Positions 24,037 through 32,587 of a stretch of 38,158 bases of DNA are shown here, piece after piece (positions within the stretch are counted from its first letter, which is position 1; every line of letters starts with the position of its first letter). A program made the position numbers and the translations under genes. Source of the DNA: a candidate division CSSED10-310 bacterium. GTDB lineage: Bacteria; CSSED10-310; JAFGJC01. The DNA is taken from NCBI GenBank assembly GCA_016927905.1, contig JAFGLW010000015.1:1-38158 (forward strand), read 5' to 3'. The notes beneath the pieces were generated by a model, which made no database searches, had not been told where the DNA came from, and saw nothing but the letters and a program-made list of their open reading frames with translations.

Positions 24037-25560
24037 ATGGCGGTTGTTCTGGACGGACATAATCTTACGGTTGAGAATCTGGTACGGATTGCACGGCATG
24101 GAGAAAAAGTGGAACTTCATCCGGAAGCTCTGGAACGAATCAAGATCTGCCGGTCGATGCTGGAGGAGAAAATCCAGGCGCATGAAATCATGTACGGCGT
24201 GAATACCGGCATCGGGGAGTTTTCCGAGGTTGTCCTGGATGACGAACAGGTCAAGCAGTTTCAGAAATACCTGATTTATAACCATGCCGCCGGTATCGGC
24301 GATCCGGCACCCATCGAATACGTCCGGGGCGCTATCGCCGGCCGGATCAATGTGCATGCCCACGGCAAATCCGGTTGCCGGCCCGAAATCACCCAGACCT
24401 TGGTCAACATGCTCAATAAAGGCGTTACACCGGTCGTATGCCAGAAGGGATCGGTGGGCGCAAGCGGAGATCTCGCGCCCATGTCCCAGATCGCACTGCT
24501 TCTCATGGGTGAAGGGGAAGCTTACTTCCAGGGCGAAATTCTGCCTGGCCGGGTCGCCATGGAACGCGCCGGTATTCCGATTCCGGGTCTTCAGGCGCGG
24601 GACGGGCTGGCCGCCATCAACGGATCCAACCTGCTGACCGCAATGAGCGCGCTGCACATCTATGATTTCAACCGATGGTTGAAACAAGCCGAAATCGCCG
24701 CCGCCATGACTTTGGAAGCGCTGTTCGCTAATATGAAACCTTACGATGTCCGGCTTCATCAGGTCCGGGGCTTCCCGGGTGCAGTCCGGTCGGCCAAAGC
24801 CATCATGGCATGCATCGATGGGAGTGACCTGATTACCGGCAAGTTCAAGATCAAGGTGCAGGATGCCTATTCGATGCGGTCGACACCCCAGGTGATCGGC
24901 GCTGCGCACGATGCCATGAAATTCGCAAAGGAACAGGTGGAGATCGAACTCAACGGCGTGGGCGACAATCCGATTTTCCTGCCCGAATTCAAACTGACCC
25001 TGACGGGAGCCAATTTCCAGGGCTCGCCGGTCTGCCTGCCCATGGACATGGCCGGATCGGCGATCACCATGGTCTGCGTCTTGTCTGAACGCCGGTTGAA
25101 CCGGCTTCTCAATCCGGCTCTGAGCATCGGTCTACCCGCATTCCTCACCAAGGGCGCCGGTATGTTTTCGGGGCTGATGCTGAGTCAGTACACAGCGGGG
25201 ATGATGATCGTTGAACAGAGGATCCTGTCCAATCCCGCCTCGATCCAGTCCATCCCGGCAGCGGCTGATCAGGAGGATTTCGTCTCCATGGGAATGAACA
25301 CCGCCATCAAAAACGGTCAGATTCTCGACAATGCCTACGGCGTTCTTGGGATCGAGTTCATGGCGGCTTCCCAGGCACTCGACTTCAGGGAGTTCACACC
25401 CGGCAAGGGCGTCAATGCCGCCCGGGATGTCGTCCGCAAATACGTCGCCCATCTGGACGAGGACCGGCCGCTATATCCTGATCACACAACCATGAAACAA
25501 CTGGTCAAATCCTGTGAAATTCTCGAAGAAGTCGAAAAGATAACGGGTTCTCTGGAATAA
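24037..25560 (+). CDS. hutH: Histidine/aromatic amino-acid ammonia-lyase (MIO family)
   Basis: At 507 residues it has the length of bacterial HutH (about 510). Ala142-Ser143-Gly144 in G-S-V-G-A-S-G-D-L-A-P forms the MIO electrophile, the numbering of Pseudomonas HutH. Tyr53 (M-Y-G-V-N-T-G), His83, Asn195 (N-G-S-N), V-Q-D-A-Y-S-M-R (274-281) and Glu413 (Q-E-D) are also in place, so catalysis should be intact. Glu in Q-E-D favours histidine, giving urocanate and ammonia. Differences from standard HutH are Y-N-H-A-A-G for L-S-H-A-A-G, A-N-F-Q-G-S-P for G-N-F-H-G-E-P, and Phe415 where HutH has His, so the substrate could be another amino acid. ATG 24037 follows AAGGAGG; a longer frame upstream is antisense to pspA. 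No hutU, hutI or hutG is nearby. Confidence 0.85.
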   Translation: MAVVLDGHNLTVENLVRIARHGEKVELHPEALERIKICRSMLEEKIQAHEIMYGVNTGIGEFSEVVLDDEQVKQFQKYLIYNHAAGIGDPAPIEYVRGAIAGRINVHAHGKSGCRPEITQTLVNMLNKGVTPVVCQKGSVGASGDLAPMSQIALLLMGEGEAYFQGEILPGRVAMERAGIPIPGLQARDGLAAINGSNLLTAMSALHIYDFNRWLKQAEIAAAMTLEALFANMKPYDVRLHQVRGFPGAVRSAKAIMACIDGSDLITGKFKIKVQDAYSMRSTPQVIGAAHDAMKFAKEQVEIELNGVGDNPIFLPEFKLTLTGANFQGSPVCLPMDMAGSAITMVCVLSERRLNRLLNPALSIGLPAFLTKGAGMFSGLMLSQYTAGMMIVEQRILSNPASIQSIPAAADQEDFVSMGMNTAIKNGQILDNAYGVLGIEFMAASQALDFREFTPGKGVNAARDVVRKYVAHLDEDRPLYPDHTTMKQLVKSCEILEEVEKITGSLE

Positions 25561-25582
25561 CGAATAAACACCTGAAATCGAA

Positions 25583-25879
25583 TCACATGTTTAAAAAATC
25601 AGTCATCATCCGACCCGGTTGATCTGCGAGCCACAAGCATGAGTTCGATCTCATCCGGATCCAGCGGACCCCGCCGCCAGTTGCCCGTCGTGCCAGTTCG
25701 ACGGAATGCCGCCCGGTGCCGCACCCGACATCCAAAATCGACGCGCCCCGATGCAGTTTCAGTTCCTCTTCGAGGAAATCCGCCTCCCTGATCGTGTTCC
25801 GTGTGAACACATTGTCGTTGTAAAACGGTGCATGCTCATCGAAAAAGGTCTGCCAGATCCGTTTCCCACTCATTTTCAT
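25583..25879 (-). pseudogene. SAM-dependent methyltransferase with internal deletion
   Basis: The start M-K-M-S-G-K-R-I-W-Q-T-F-F-D-E-H-A-P-F-Y and motif I (I-L-D-V-G-C-G-T-G-R-H-S-V-E-L-A-R-R) are those of a class I methyltransferase of about 240-260 residues. Directly after L-A-R-R the frame becomes nonsense (A-T-G-G-G-V-R-W). In the neighbouring frame the same DNA reads G-N-W-R-R-G-P-L-D-P-D-E-I-E-L-M-L-V-A-R-R to a TGA at 25599-25601, which is the normal C-terminal end of this family (usual T-A-G-N-W ... L-D-x-D-E-I-E-I-M). About 150 central codons are therefore deleted, with a frame change at the junction near 25690. It cannot be functional. Confidence 0.8.
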
Positions 25880-25945
25880 AATCTCTTTTCTATGGATACG
25901 ACCTGCATGCATATCGAAGGATCGAAAGGGTCATGAACCGGGTTT

Positions 25946-26530
25946 TCAATCCCCGTCCCGGATGGATTCCTCCAGTTCGTCCAGGTCCGCCTGAAGGAGT
26001 TTTTGCGATTCCGGATCTTTCACCTTTTCAAGCTGCGACCTTGCTTGGGACAGCCATTGCTTCGCTTTTCCAGTGTCATGGTTCGTCCGTTCGGCCCGGG
26101 CCAGCGCTTCATAGGCGTAGCCGAAATAGAACGGCGGGAGATTGTTCCGTTCGCTGACTTCCCGGCATTTCTCGCCGTACTGCCGGGCATTGGCGATATC
26201 GCCCGCCAGGGCGCAGACGCGGGAAACCTGCCAGTACCCGACGGACAGGTTCTGAGATGTGCAATCGGTCCGCTGTTTCCAGTGCCAGAGCGATACATGG
26301 GCGAGAAGAACCATGTTTTCGATGTCTTCCGGCGTCCGGTCTTGCTTGTCGATCAGTGTCCAGCACCGGTTGAAACTTTCGACCGACATGTACTGATGCA
26401 TCGCCTGCAGCTTCTCCTCCATCGTAACGACCTCCTTTTTCCCGGTTTGTTCTTCGGTCTCTTCCTCATGCGCGATGATCGGAGCGGTCGCCATCAGGAT
26501 CAGAAAAACGGCAATCATCCTTTTGGTCAT
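25946..26530 (-). CDS. Secreted helical (TPR-like) protein
   Basis: The 194-residue product has a signal peptide (M-T-K-R-M-I-A-V-F-L-I-L-M..., cleavage near I-I-A/H-E-E), an acidic segment E-E-E-T-E-E, then helices with L-L-A-H-V-S-L-W-H-W, N-L-S-V-G-Y-W-Q-V-S-R-V, A-R-Q-Y-G-E-K-C and G-Y-A-Y-E-A-L-A-R-A-E. The last two have TPR spacing. I know similar stretches in uncharacterised proteins but no function. ATG 26530 is chosen because GGAGGT ends 7 nt upstream. It lies between the broken methyltransferase and the duplicated-domain protein, both on the same strand, and may be transcribed alone. Confidence 0.8.
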   Translation of the reverse strand: MTKRMIAVFLILMATAPIIAHEEETEEQTGKKEVVTMEEKLQAMHQYMSVESFNRCWTLIDKQDRTPEDIENMVLLAHVSLWHWKQRTDCTSQNLSVGYWQVSRVCALAGDIANARQYGEKCREVSERNNLPPFYFGYAYEALARAERTNHDTGKAKQWLSQARSQLEKVKDPESQKLLQADLDELEESIRDGD

Positions 26531-26616
26531 CCGGTTCACCTCCATTCAGACGCTCCTAATTGATGTCATTGCCTGGGATCATATCGTGATTTCCGGGAGC
26601 CGTCATCTGTATCCGG

Positions 26617-28566
26617 CTACTTCATGTTTATGTTGATACTCGTCAGCTTCCAGGACGTTTTTTCCCTCAGGTACTGAAACGTAAAATACGTCTTCATGGG
26701 CTGAGTGGGATATGACCCGGCGACATGCAGCCAGCCGTTTCCGTCGATGGACGGTTCTCCGTCGGAAACGGGTGTCAACGCTTCGATACCCTCCAGAGTG
26801 ATGTTCTGACTGAGAAATGACCCGAAGATGCCGGACAGGTCTTCCGGACTGGTCTGTGTTTTCCACAGCACGGACAGTTTCTGGTAAAAATCACCGAAAT
26901 GCTTCGCTCGAATCGCCTTCGCAAAATCGACCATCGTTTCGTGAACCAGCGCCTCCAGGTTCCTTCCCGACGGGATATCTTCTGGTTTCACTTCGGTTGC
27001 CGGGCTCGGTTTATAGTGTATGCTGATTGAGATCGGTTTCCAAGACCGGTCCTCGAACACATATTCCAGGTCGAAATGGAGCTGGTAGGGATACAGGTCA
27101 AAACTGCCGTCGATCGGGAGATGACGGTTGCCGTCGATTTGGGGCGGTGTATCGAATGCGGGTTCACCCGATCGAATCGCGGAGATATCGATCTTCTTGT
27201 CTGCAAACGAGCCGAATGCGCTGCGCAGCCTGTCGGGGGGCGCTTGCTCTTTGAAGGATCCGGAGAGAGTCTTGTGAAATTCCGTATAATCATCCGATGA
27301 GACCGCCTGGAGCAGTCCCGCCAGTGTTTCACGCACCATACCGATCAACCCGGACTGGTCGGGCAGCTCGCCGCTCGTCGCCTGCGTACCAGGTCCGGTA
27401 CCGCCGCGAAGATCCGCTGCGATGAGTGAGAATACCCGCCATCCGGTCATCCAGGCGAACCGGTTGTCCTCGCGTCGGGTGACCAGCAGGCTCACGGCGA
27501 CATGGTGTGTCGGCTGTTCCAGTACGACGACCGCCAGGTGGTTGGACATCGAACCCACCCTGACATGCCACAATTCGCCGGATGTAAACGGCTGATCGAA
27601 CCGCTCTTTCAAAATCATTTCGGGCATTTTTTCGACAAATTCAACCCCGATATTCCTGAAATCCAGCTTCATTTTTTCCAATATCACGGTGGAAGACTCC
27701 CCCACGGTTTTCAGTGTGCCCTTGCAGTGAACAAACGCCATCGTGATGTCGGTGCCTGTTTCCGGATTCCTGAGGCGAAGCGCCAGATCGACGCCGCTTT
27801 TACCTTCAGGTATTTCCTCGGGTTCCGTCACCGTCCAGGAAGCGGGATATCGGAATGACAGCTTCGGCGACCGGTTTCCGCTGTATTGCTTCATCGGCTC
27901 GGCATCGGGTTGCTTCGGTTCGTTCGTGACCGTGAAGGATACGGCAGCCAGACCGAATATGTTTGCGTATTCTTGAAAAACCGATTCTTCGGCCGAACCC
28001 GTCACGATGAAGATCAGGTTCCCATGCCGGGAGATCGTCAGGCGGACGATGAACGGGACCGATTCCTGGACCGATCGGATCAGGTAATCTTCCGCCATCC
28101 GGTTGTTGTATTCCGCGGTCCGTTTCAGCAGCACCTCATAATCAAGGGATTCGACGAAATACGCCGCCCAGTCCGCCAGATTCACCTCCAGATCGAGCCG
28201 GTTGTACCGGACGTCGATACGCGGATGACCGGTATCGGACGGTGCCAGCTGCTGCGTCAGGGGAACATAGGAAACGGTATCGTTCTCCAGCAGTGCGGCA
28301 TCCACGGTCAGCGGGATGTCGCGCCAGTCTTTCGGCACCAAAAAGCCGAATGCCAGATCCTCCCGCCCGAACGGTTTGACCTGGAGGTGGTTAAACAGAT
28401 TGTGGATCTGCTCCTGGGTAAATAAACATTCGTACGGGGCGGCTTTCTCAAAATCGATGACTTGAGCGGTGACCAGGCTGCCATGAATTGGCAGAACCGC
28501 GAGAAATACAGCGATGCACAGGATCGGCTTCTGTTTGAAATAGAGCGGTATTTGAAATTTTAACAT
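26617..28566 (-). CDS. Secreted protein with a tandem duplicated C-terminal domain
   Basis: The 649-residue product has a signal peptide (about 1-34, L-V-T-A/Q-V). The N-terminal half (40-390) has two stretches like P-K-D-W-R-D-I-P and Y-P-A-S-W-T-V-T, resembling the PsbP/DUF1795 type 'F-x-x-P-x-x-W' fold. The C-terminal part contains two copies of a domain of about 110 residues, at roughly 406-520 and 538-649. They share E-T-(L/M)-x-x-(L/F), F-x-x-x-L-S, P-(P/E)-x-L-x-x-x-F-G-S-F, I-D-G-N and a final S-W-K. Each probably forms an NTF2-like or DUF4864-like alpha+beta unit. ATG 28566 has GGAGGAGGG upstream. Function is unknown. Confidence 0.8.
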   Translation of the reverse strand: MLKFQIPLYFKQKPILCIAVFLAVLPIHGSLVTAQVIDFEKAAPYECLFTQEQIHNLFNHLQVKPFGREDLAFGFLVPKDWRDIPLTVDAALLENDTVSYVPLTQQLAPSDTGHPRIDVRYNRLDLEVNLADWAAYFVESLDYEVLLKRTAEYNNRMAEDYLIRSVQESVPFIVRLTISRHGNLIFIVTGSAEESVFQEYANIFGLAAVSFTVTNEPKQPDAEPMKQYSGNRSPKLSFRYPASWTVTEPEEIPEGKSGVDLALRLRNPETGTDITMAFVHCKGTLKTVGESSTVILEKMKLDFRNIGVEFVEKMPEMILKERFDQPFTSGELWHVRVGSMSNHLAVVVLEQPTHHVAVSLLVTRREDNRFAWMTGWRVFSLIAADLRGGTGPGTQATSGELPDQSGLIGMVRETLAGLLQAVSSDDYTEFHKTLSGSFKEQAPPDRLRSAFGSFADKKIDISAIRSGEPAFDTPPQIDGNRHLPIDGSFDLYPYQLHFDLEYVFEDRSWKPISISIHYKPSPATEVKPEDIPSGRNLEALVHETMVDFAKAIRAKHFGDFYQKLSVLWKTQTSPEDLSGIFGSFLSQNITLEGIEALTPVSDGEPSIDGNGWLHVAGSYPTQPMKTYFTFQYLREKTSWKLTSININMK

Positions 28567-28691
28567 GATATGACCCTCCTCCGGCCGGGTGGCGGTTTCC
28601 GGAGATTTCCAACCGTCACGCACGACCATGAAACAGAAAATAACCTTTAGTATGTTAAATCAGAAACCGTTCGATCTGGCAAATGATCCGG

Positions 28692-28756
28692 CCGGGACAT
28701 GTTCCGGAAGTCGAAGGGCCGGTTGTTCCCGGCCTGAGAAGCGGAACGTGTCCCGG
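28692..28756. repeat. Large imperfect palindrome with nested hairpin
   Basis: CCGGGACATGTTCCG (28692-28706) pairs with CGGAACGTGTCCCGG (28742-28756): 15 bp with a single T.G (wobble) position. Inside the loop GGCCGG-TTGTTC-CCGGCC (28717-28734) forms a second perfect hairpin. The element sits in the 250-bp gap downstream of the M61 peptidase and upstream of the duplicated-domain gene, both minus. No T-run follows, so it is not a simple terminator. The remaining gap has a direct repeat of ACC(C)TCAAACCTG near 28771-28796. Confidence 0.6.
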
Positions 28757-28816
28757 GACACAATCCTCAGACCTCAAACCTGACCCCTCAAACCTGTGCT
28801 TTGTGATTTGCTAAAC

Positions 28817-30631
28817 CTACGCCGTGACGTTCTGGGGTTTCCCGGCATCTTCGGGTTTCAGGACAGTATCGTACGCTTCCCCGCACCAGATCTCGAACTG
28901 TCGGCGGGCGGTCTCGTCCACATTTTCGACCGCTTCCAGCCGGTATCCTTTGGGCGGCACCTCCCCGAGCGTCACCGGCACATCGCGCAGCTCCCCGCGC
29001 CGGGAGATGGTCAGCCGCACCGTCTGTCCCGGAACCGACGTGTTCAGATATCCGTCCAGATCTGTTTTTTTAACCATCCGGTACCCATCGACGGCGATCA
29101 GTTCGTCTTCCGGTTTCAAACCGGCCGTAAAGGCGGGACCTTCCCGGAGAATCACCTGAGTCAGCAACCGGGAGTCCTTTTCGGCGGCGGCGGCGCCCAG
29201 GTAACCGCCCGGATACCCGGTTTCCTCCACCGGTTCCTTCTCCGGTACGACCTTCAAACCGACGATCTTGAAATAGTCATCGTAGGGCAGATCACCCGTA
29301 CCCTCGACGAACCGCTCGAAAAATTCATCCATCGATTTACCCGCTGCTTCCGATGCCGCCGCTTTCACGTCCCCATAGCTGAATCCCCGGGATCCGTTCC
29401 GGATTCTGTTCCGGTATAATATGCGCATCAGATCGTCCAGCCGGCGCTGTCCACCCGTCAGCCCGATCAGCTCCAGATCCAGGAGCATGGCGACCAGGGA
29501 TCCTTTCAGGTAATAGGAAACCGTGGAATTGTTCGTGTTTTCATCGTGCTGGTAATACTTGATCCAGGCATCGAAACTGGCTTCCGACGCCGACTGGAAA
29601 TGCCGGCCCGGAACCCGGCTGTACCGGTGGATCACCTTACCGAGTTTTTTCAGATAATCCTGCCCGGTCAATACGCCCGCTCGCCGCATGAACTGGTAAT
29701 GGTAGTAATTGGTGATCCCCTCCGAAAACCACAGCAGATCGGAATAACTCTCGGTGAAGTAATCCGGCTCCACATAAACATCGGGCACCAGCGCCTTGAC
29801 ATTCCAGGCGTGGAACAACTCATGGGCGAAAATCGTGATCGCTTCCAGATATGTTTCCCGGGGCCGGAAATCCGAATGCCGGCAGAAGATCAATGTGGAA
29901 TTCCGGTGTTCCAGCCCGGCATCGCGATCAGTGATCAACACCAGAAAAATGTAGCGCCCATAGGGGGCGTGCTCCATCATCTCCAATTCCACCCGGGCGA
30001 TTTTCTCGATATCGGACAAAAATGTCTCCGAATCGAACCGGTACCGCCCCTCTATGGCGATTTCATGGGGAATCCCGTCGATATCGAACCGGTGGATTTC
30101 ATGATTCCCCACCAGGAGAGGCGAATCGGCCAGATGATGGTAATCATCCGCCGCAAACACAGTCTCCCGGCCCACAACCGGTTCGAGACCCGTGCTGATC
30201 CGTTTCCATCGTGGGGGGAGGATCACTTCAAGGGTGCACGGGGATTTCATGTGCGGCACGGCTGCCAGCAGGGCGCTGCTCGGATTGAGAACGGCGAAAT
30301 CCCCCGTGACGAAATTGCCGTCGTCCTGGAGCAGAAACGCGTAGAGCCGGTAGGTCACGGTGATGGTCCCGCCCGTTTCCGGTTCGACATGCCAGGTCTG
30401 CTTGTCGGTCTTTCGCACCGGGCAGCTGCGTCCCGAATCCGTCCGCACCCGAAGATCCTCGATATTTTTTGAGAAATCGTTGATACGGTAAGCGCCGGGC
30501 AGCCAGGTGGGCAGTTTGAGATCGAATCCACCCGCCGGGCAATCCCGCACGGTCAAAGTGATGTGGAGATACGGTTTGTCGGGATCGGGAATATCGATCG
30601 CGTAGTGAACCGGCATCGATGTGTGTTCCAT
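28817..30631 (-). CDS. M61 family metallopeptidase with PDZ domain
   Basis: The 604-residue product has the M61 layout. An N-terminal beta domain (W-L-P-G-A-Y-R-I-N-D-F) is followed by G-L-E-H-R-N-S-T (239-246), zinc motif H-E-L-F-H (270-274) within H-E-L-F-H-A-W-N, the third zinc ligand Glu304 in W-F-S-E-G-I-T-N-Y-Y, and a C-terminal PDZ domain (about 490-575, A-G-L-K-P-E-D-E-L-I-A-V-D-G). M61 glycyl aminopeptidases release N-terminal Gly or Ala. All metal residues are present. ATG 30631 follows AGGAAGG. No signal peptide is visible, whereas several relatives are exported, so this copy may be cytoplasmic. Confidence 0.92.
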   Translation of the reverse strand: MEHTSMPVHYAIDIPDPDKPYLHITLTVRDCPAGGFDLKLPTWLPGAYRINDFSKNIEDLRVRTDSGRSCPVRKTDKQTWHVEPETGGTITVTYRLYAFLLQDDGNFVTGDFAVLNPSSALLAAVPHMKSPCTLEVILPPRWKRISTGLEPVVGRETVFAADDYHHLADSPLLVGNHEIHRFDIDGIPHEIAIEGRYRFDSETFLSDIEKIARVELEMMEHAPYGRYIFLVLITDRDAGLEHRNSTLIFCRHSDFRPRETYLEAITIFAHELFHAWNVKALVPDVYVEPDYFTESYSDLLWFSEGITNYYHYQFMRRAGVLTGQDYLKKLGKVIHRYSRVPGRHFQSASEASFDAWIKYYQHDENTNNSTVSYYLKGSLVAMLLDLELIGLTGGQRRLDDLMRILYRNRIRNGSRGFSYGDVKAAASEAAGKSMDEFFERFVEGTGDLPYDDYFKIVGLKVVPEKEPVEETGYPGGYLGAAAAEKDSRLLTQVILREGPAFTAGLKPEDELIAVDGYRMVKKTDLDGYLNTSVPGQTVRLTISRRGELRDVPVTLGEVPPKGYRLEAVENVDETARRQFEIWCGEAYDTVLKPEDAGKPQNVTA

Positions 30632-30790
30632 AATGAAAACCTTCCTGTACTATCTTGTTTACAGACCAGATTGCCCCTCAATCCGTCCGCGGTAACATAG
30701 GCCCGCGGAATTCGGTTGTCAACCGAAAATCGGAGGGAGGGGCGTCCGCGGAAGGATTCGTGCCTTTTCCAGTTTTAGGGAACGACCGTC

Positions 30791-30823
30791 ATTCCGGGCG
30801 GAAAGGAAGCGGAAACCCGGAAT
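30791..30823. repeat. ATTCCGGG...CCCGGAAT intergenic hairpin
   Basis: ATTCCGGG (30791-30798) and CCCGGAAT (30816-30823) are an 8-bp inverted repeat around a purine-rich loop, preceded by GTC and followed by CCATTG. This matches the general 'GTCATTCCGGG...CCCGGAATCC' type of dispersed repeat. The 256-bp gap around it (30632-30887) has no gene I can support. Confidence 0.5.
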
Positions 30824-30887
30824 CCATTGAGAGATATCATTCCCGGATTTCGAACAGAAATACAAAATTTCTATGACGGAATTTCAT

Positions 30888-31808
30888 CTACATTCCTAAA
30901 AATCTCTGGAATCCGGGATGTTTGATAACTTCTCCAACAAACTCACGGATTGCCGGCTTAAGTTCTTCCGCTGCTGCTTCAATGGCTTTGTTGCCGCTAA
31001 AACCCGCTTTGAATTTATGGATATATCGAACATCAAAAGAATCTGGACTGCCGGAATTAAAGATCATATGGATAGTCCATGATCCCGGAGTCGTCGATAC
31101 ATCAAGTTCCTGAATATGTCCTTTCAAGACACGAGGTGAATTATCGGAATATAGATTTGCCGCCGTCAGTTCCTCAACCATTATCAAGCGAATAAATTCT
31201 TCGAAGGATAAGCCATCGGGAGGTCTCACCCAACCACTCCCTCTAATATTGAACGAGTTCCGATGCAGACCATCCGACGTGATACGCGCCAAAGAAATCG
31301 GATCTGCAGATATTGTATCTTGAACATTTAAAGGTTTTGAAATTCTCTCTAAACCTTTAAGCAATTTACACGATACTATTTCTTTTTCTCCAACAGTTTT
31401 TTCAACTTTCTGCAAATTTGGGGCACCAATCATCATCCCGCGTCTGGCTGTTCCTTTAAGATAATATATTTCACCAGCTTCAACTTCGAAAACGAAGAAT
31501 TCCCTGGCAGGATCATTTAAATCCTTTGGATGAATGACTGATGTTTCCCCGGCAGCAAACTCTAGTTTCCCTGGCGAAGTGTAATAGGGATAATACCCGC
31601 CATTTTCGAGCTTTACGATCGGCAGTCTATTTGCAAAGACATAGTAATCCAATGCGCTTCCCATATATTTACTCGGTCTGTAAATATACACCAAAGCTTT
31701 CTGAGGCGGTATCTGCTCAATCGGAGTGAACTTGAGCCCGGATGCACATCCTGCAATCGTCAATACAGTTATCGCCAAAAGAACGAACCGCATCCCATGC
31801 TTTTTCAT
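30888..31808 (-). CDS. Lipoprotein with DUF2846-like domain and a second paralogous domain
   Basis: The 306-residue product has a lipoprotein signal ending I-A-G-C (Cys20). Residues 35-150 look like DUF2846 (A-L-V-Y-I-Y-R-P-S-K, F-A-A-G-E-T-S-V, V-E-A-G-E-I-Y-Y-L-K). From about 185 a second domain begins: F-I-R-L-I-M-V-E-E-L-T-A-A-N-L-Y-S-D, L-K-G-H-I-Q-E-L-D, T-P-G-S-W-T-I-H, I-R-E-F-V-G-E-V-I-K-H-P-G-F. The same domain fills the lipoprotein encoded just upstream (31919-32485), so the two are paralogues by domain duplication. Role unknown; envelope location is expected. A-T-rich codons set it apart from its upstream and downstream neighbours. Confidence 0.8.
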   Translation of the reverse strand: MKKHGMRFVLLAITVLTIAGCASGLKFTPIEQIPPQKALVYIYRPSKYMGSALDYYVFANRLPIVKLENGGYYPYYTSPGKLEFAAGETSVIHPKDLNDPAREFFVFEVEAGEIYYLKGTARRGMMIGAPNLQKVEKTVGEKEIVSCKLLKGLERISKPLNVQDTISADPISLARITSDGLHRNSFNIRGSGWVRPPDGLSFEEFIRLIMVEELTAANLYSDNSPRVLKGHIQELDVSTTPGSWTIHMIFNSGSPDSFDVRYIHKFKAGFSGNKAIEAAAEELKPAIREFVGEVIKHPGFQRFLGM

Positions 31809-31918
31809 CTAAACCTCCCATCAACAGAAAAAATGTAATATTGAGCCTCCCTTGACTGCACACATTATTCCCACACATCCCCTGACGGATGAGAAAAGAG
31901 TTCTTGACGGATTTTCAT

Positions 31919-32485
31919 CTAATTTCCTATAAATTTCCGGAATCCCGGGTTTTCGATGACTTCTTCAATGAATTCACGGACTGCGTTCGGAAATTCTTCT
32001 GCGGCATTTACCTGTGCCTGTGAAGCATAATAACCCGCCATGAATTTGTAAACATACAGGACATCAAAAGATTCCCTGCTTCCCCTGTTGAATTTCACGT
32101 GTATCGTCCAGGAACCAGGCGAGGTTGACATTTCAATCTCCTGAAGGTGGCCTTCCAATATCCTGCTGCTATCTTCTGAGTAAAGATCGGCTGCTTTGAG
32201 TCTTTTAATCAATGCCTGGCGAATATACACCTCGAAAGGCTCACCTTTGGGCGTCTTCACCGAACCGGTCAAACGAACCTTGAACGAATTGCGCCCAGGT
32301 TTTTCCGCTGTAAACGGAGCGACTGAGATTCGCTCGGTGGTTGCAAGGTTTTCCTCAAATCCAGTACTTGCTGATTTATGCACATATTTCGGGATCCGTC
32401 TCGTCGAACAACCGACTGCATGAACGACCATCATACATATCAGGAGCACTTTGAACCGAACAGTCATTTTCCGATTCATGTTCAC
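31919..32485 (-). CDS. Lipoprotein paralogous to the adjacent DUF2846-like protein
   Basis: The 188-residue product has a lipobox V-G-C (Cys26). The mature part (from about 85) aligns with the C-terminal domain of the neighbouring lipoprotein: L-K-A-A-D-L-Y-S-E-D, L-E-G-H-L-Q-E-I-E, S-P-G-S-W-T-I-H, A-V-R-E-F-I-E-E-V-I-E-N-P-G-F-R-K-F. The pattern (R-I-x-V-A-P-F, L-K-A-A-D-L-Y, L-x-G-x-L-x-E) resembles YajG-like periplasmic lipoproteins. The start is GTG 32485 (GGAGG 4 nt away) or ATG 32479 (10 nt away); the choice does not affect the lipobox. Confidence 0.78.
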   Translation of the reverse strand: MNMNRKMTVRFKVLLICMMVVHAVGCSTRRIPKYVHKSASTGFEENLATTERISVAPFTAEKPGRNSFKVRLTGSVKTPKGEPFEVYIRQALIKRLKAADLYSEDSSRILEGHLQEIEMSTSPGSWTIHVKFNRGSRESFDVLYVYKFMAGYYASQAQVNAAEEFPNAVREFIEEVIENPGFRKFIGN

Positions 32486-32587
32486 AAATCCTCCATCTGT
32501 TCAGTGGTCAGAATTTTCAACCTGATACCATGAAATGAGGTCATTTTGCTCCCGTTGCAAAATAAACAAATTTAGTTCAATGAACGA

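Noticed and set aside
24019..24909. 296-codon minus ORF opposite hutH
   Set aside because: Shadow frame; catalytic residues are in the plus frame.
28717..28756. Rho-independent terminator of the M61 gene
   Set aside because: A stable stem exists but no T-run follows on either strand.
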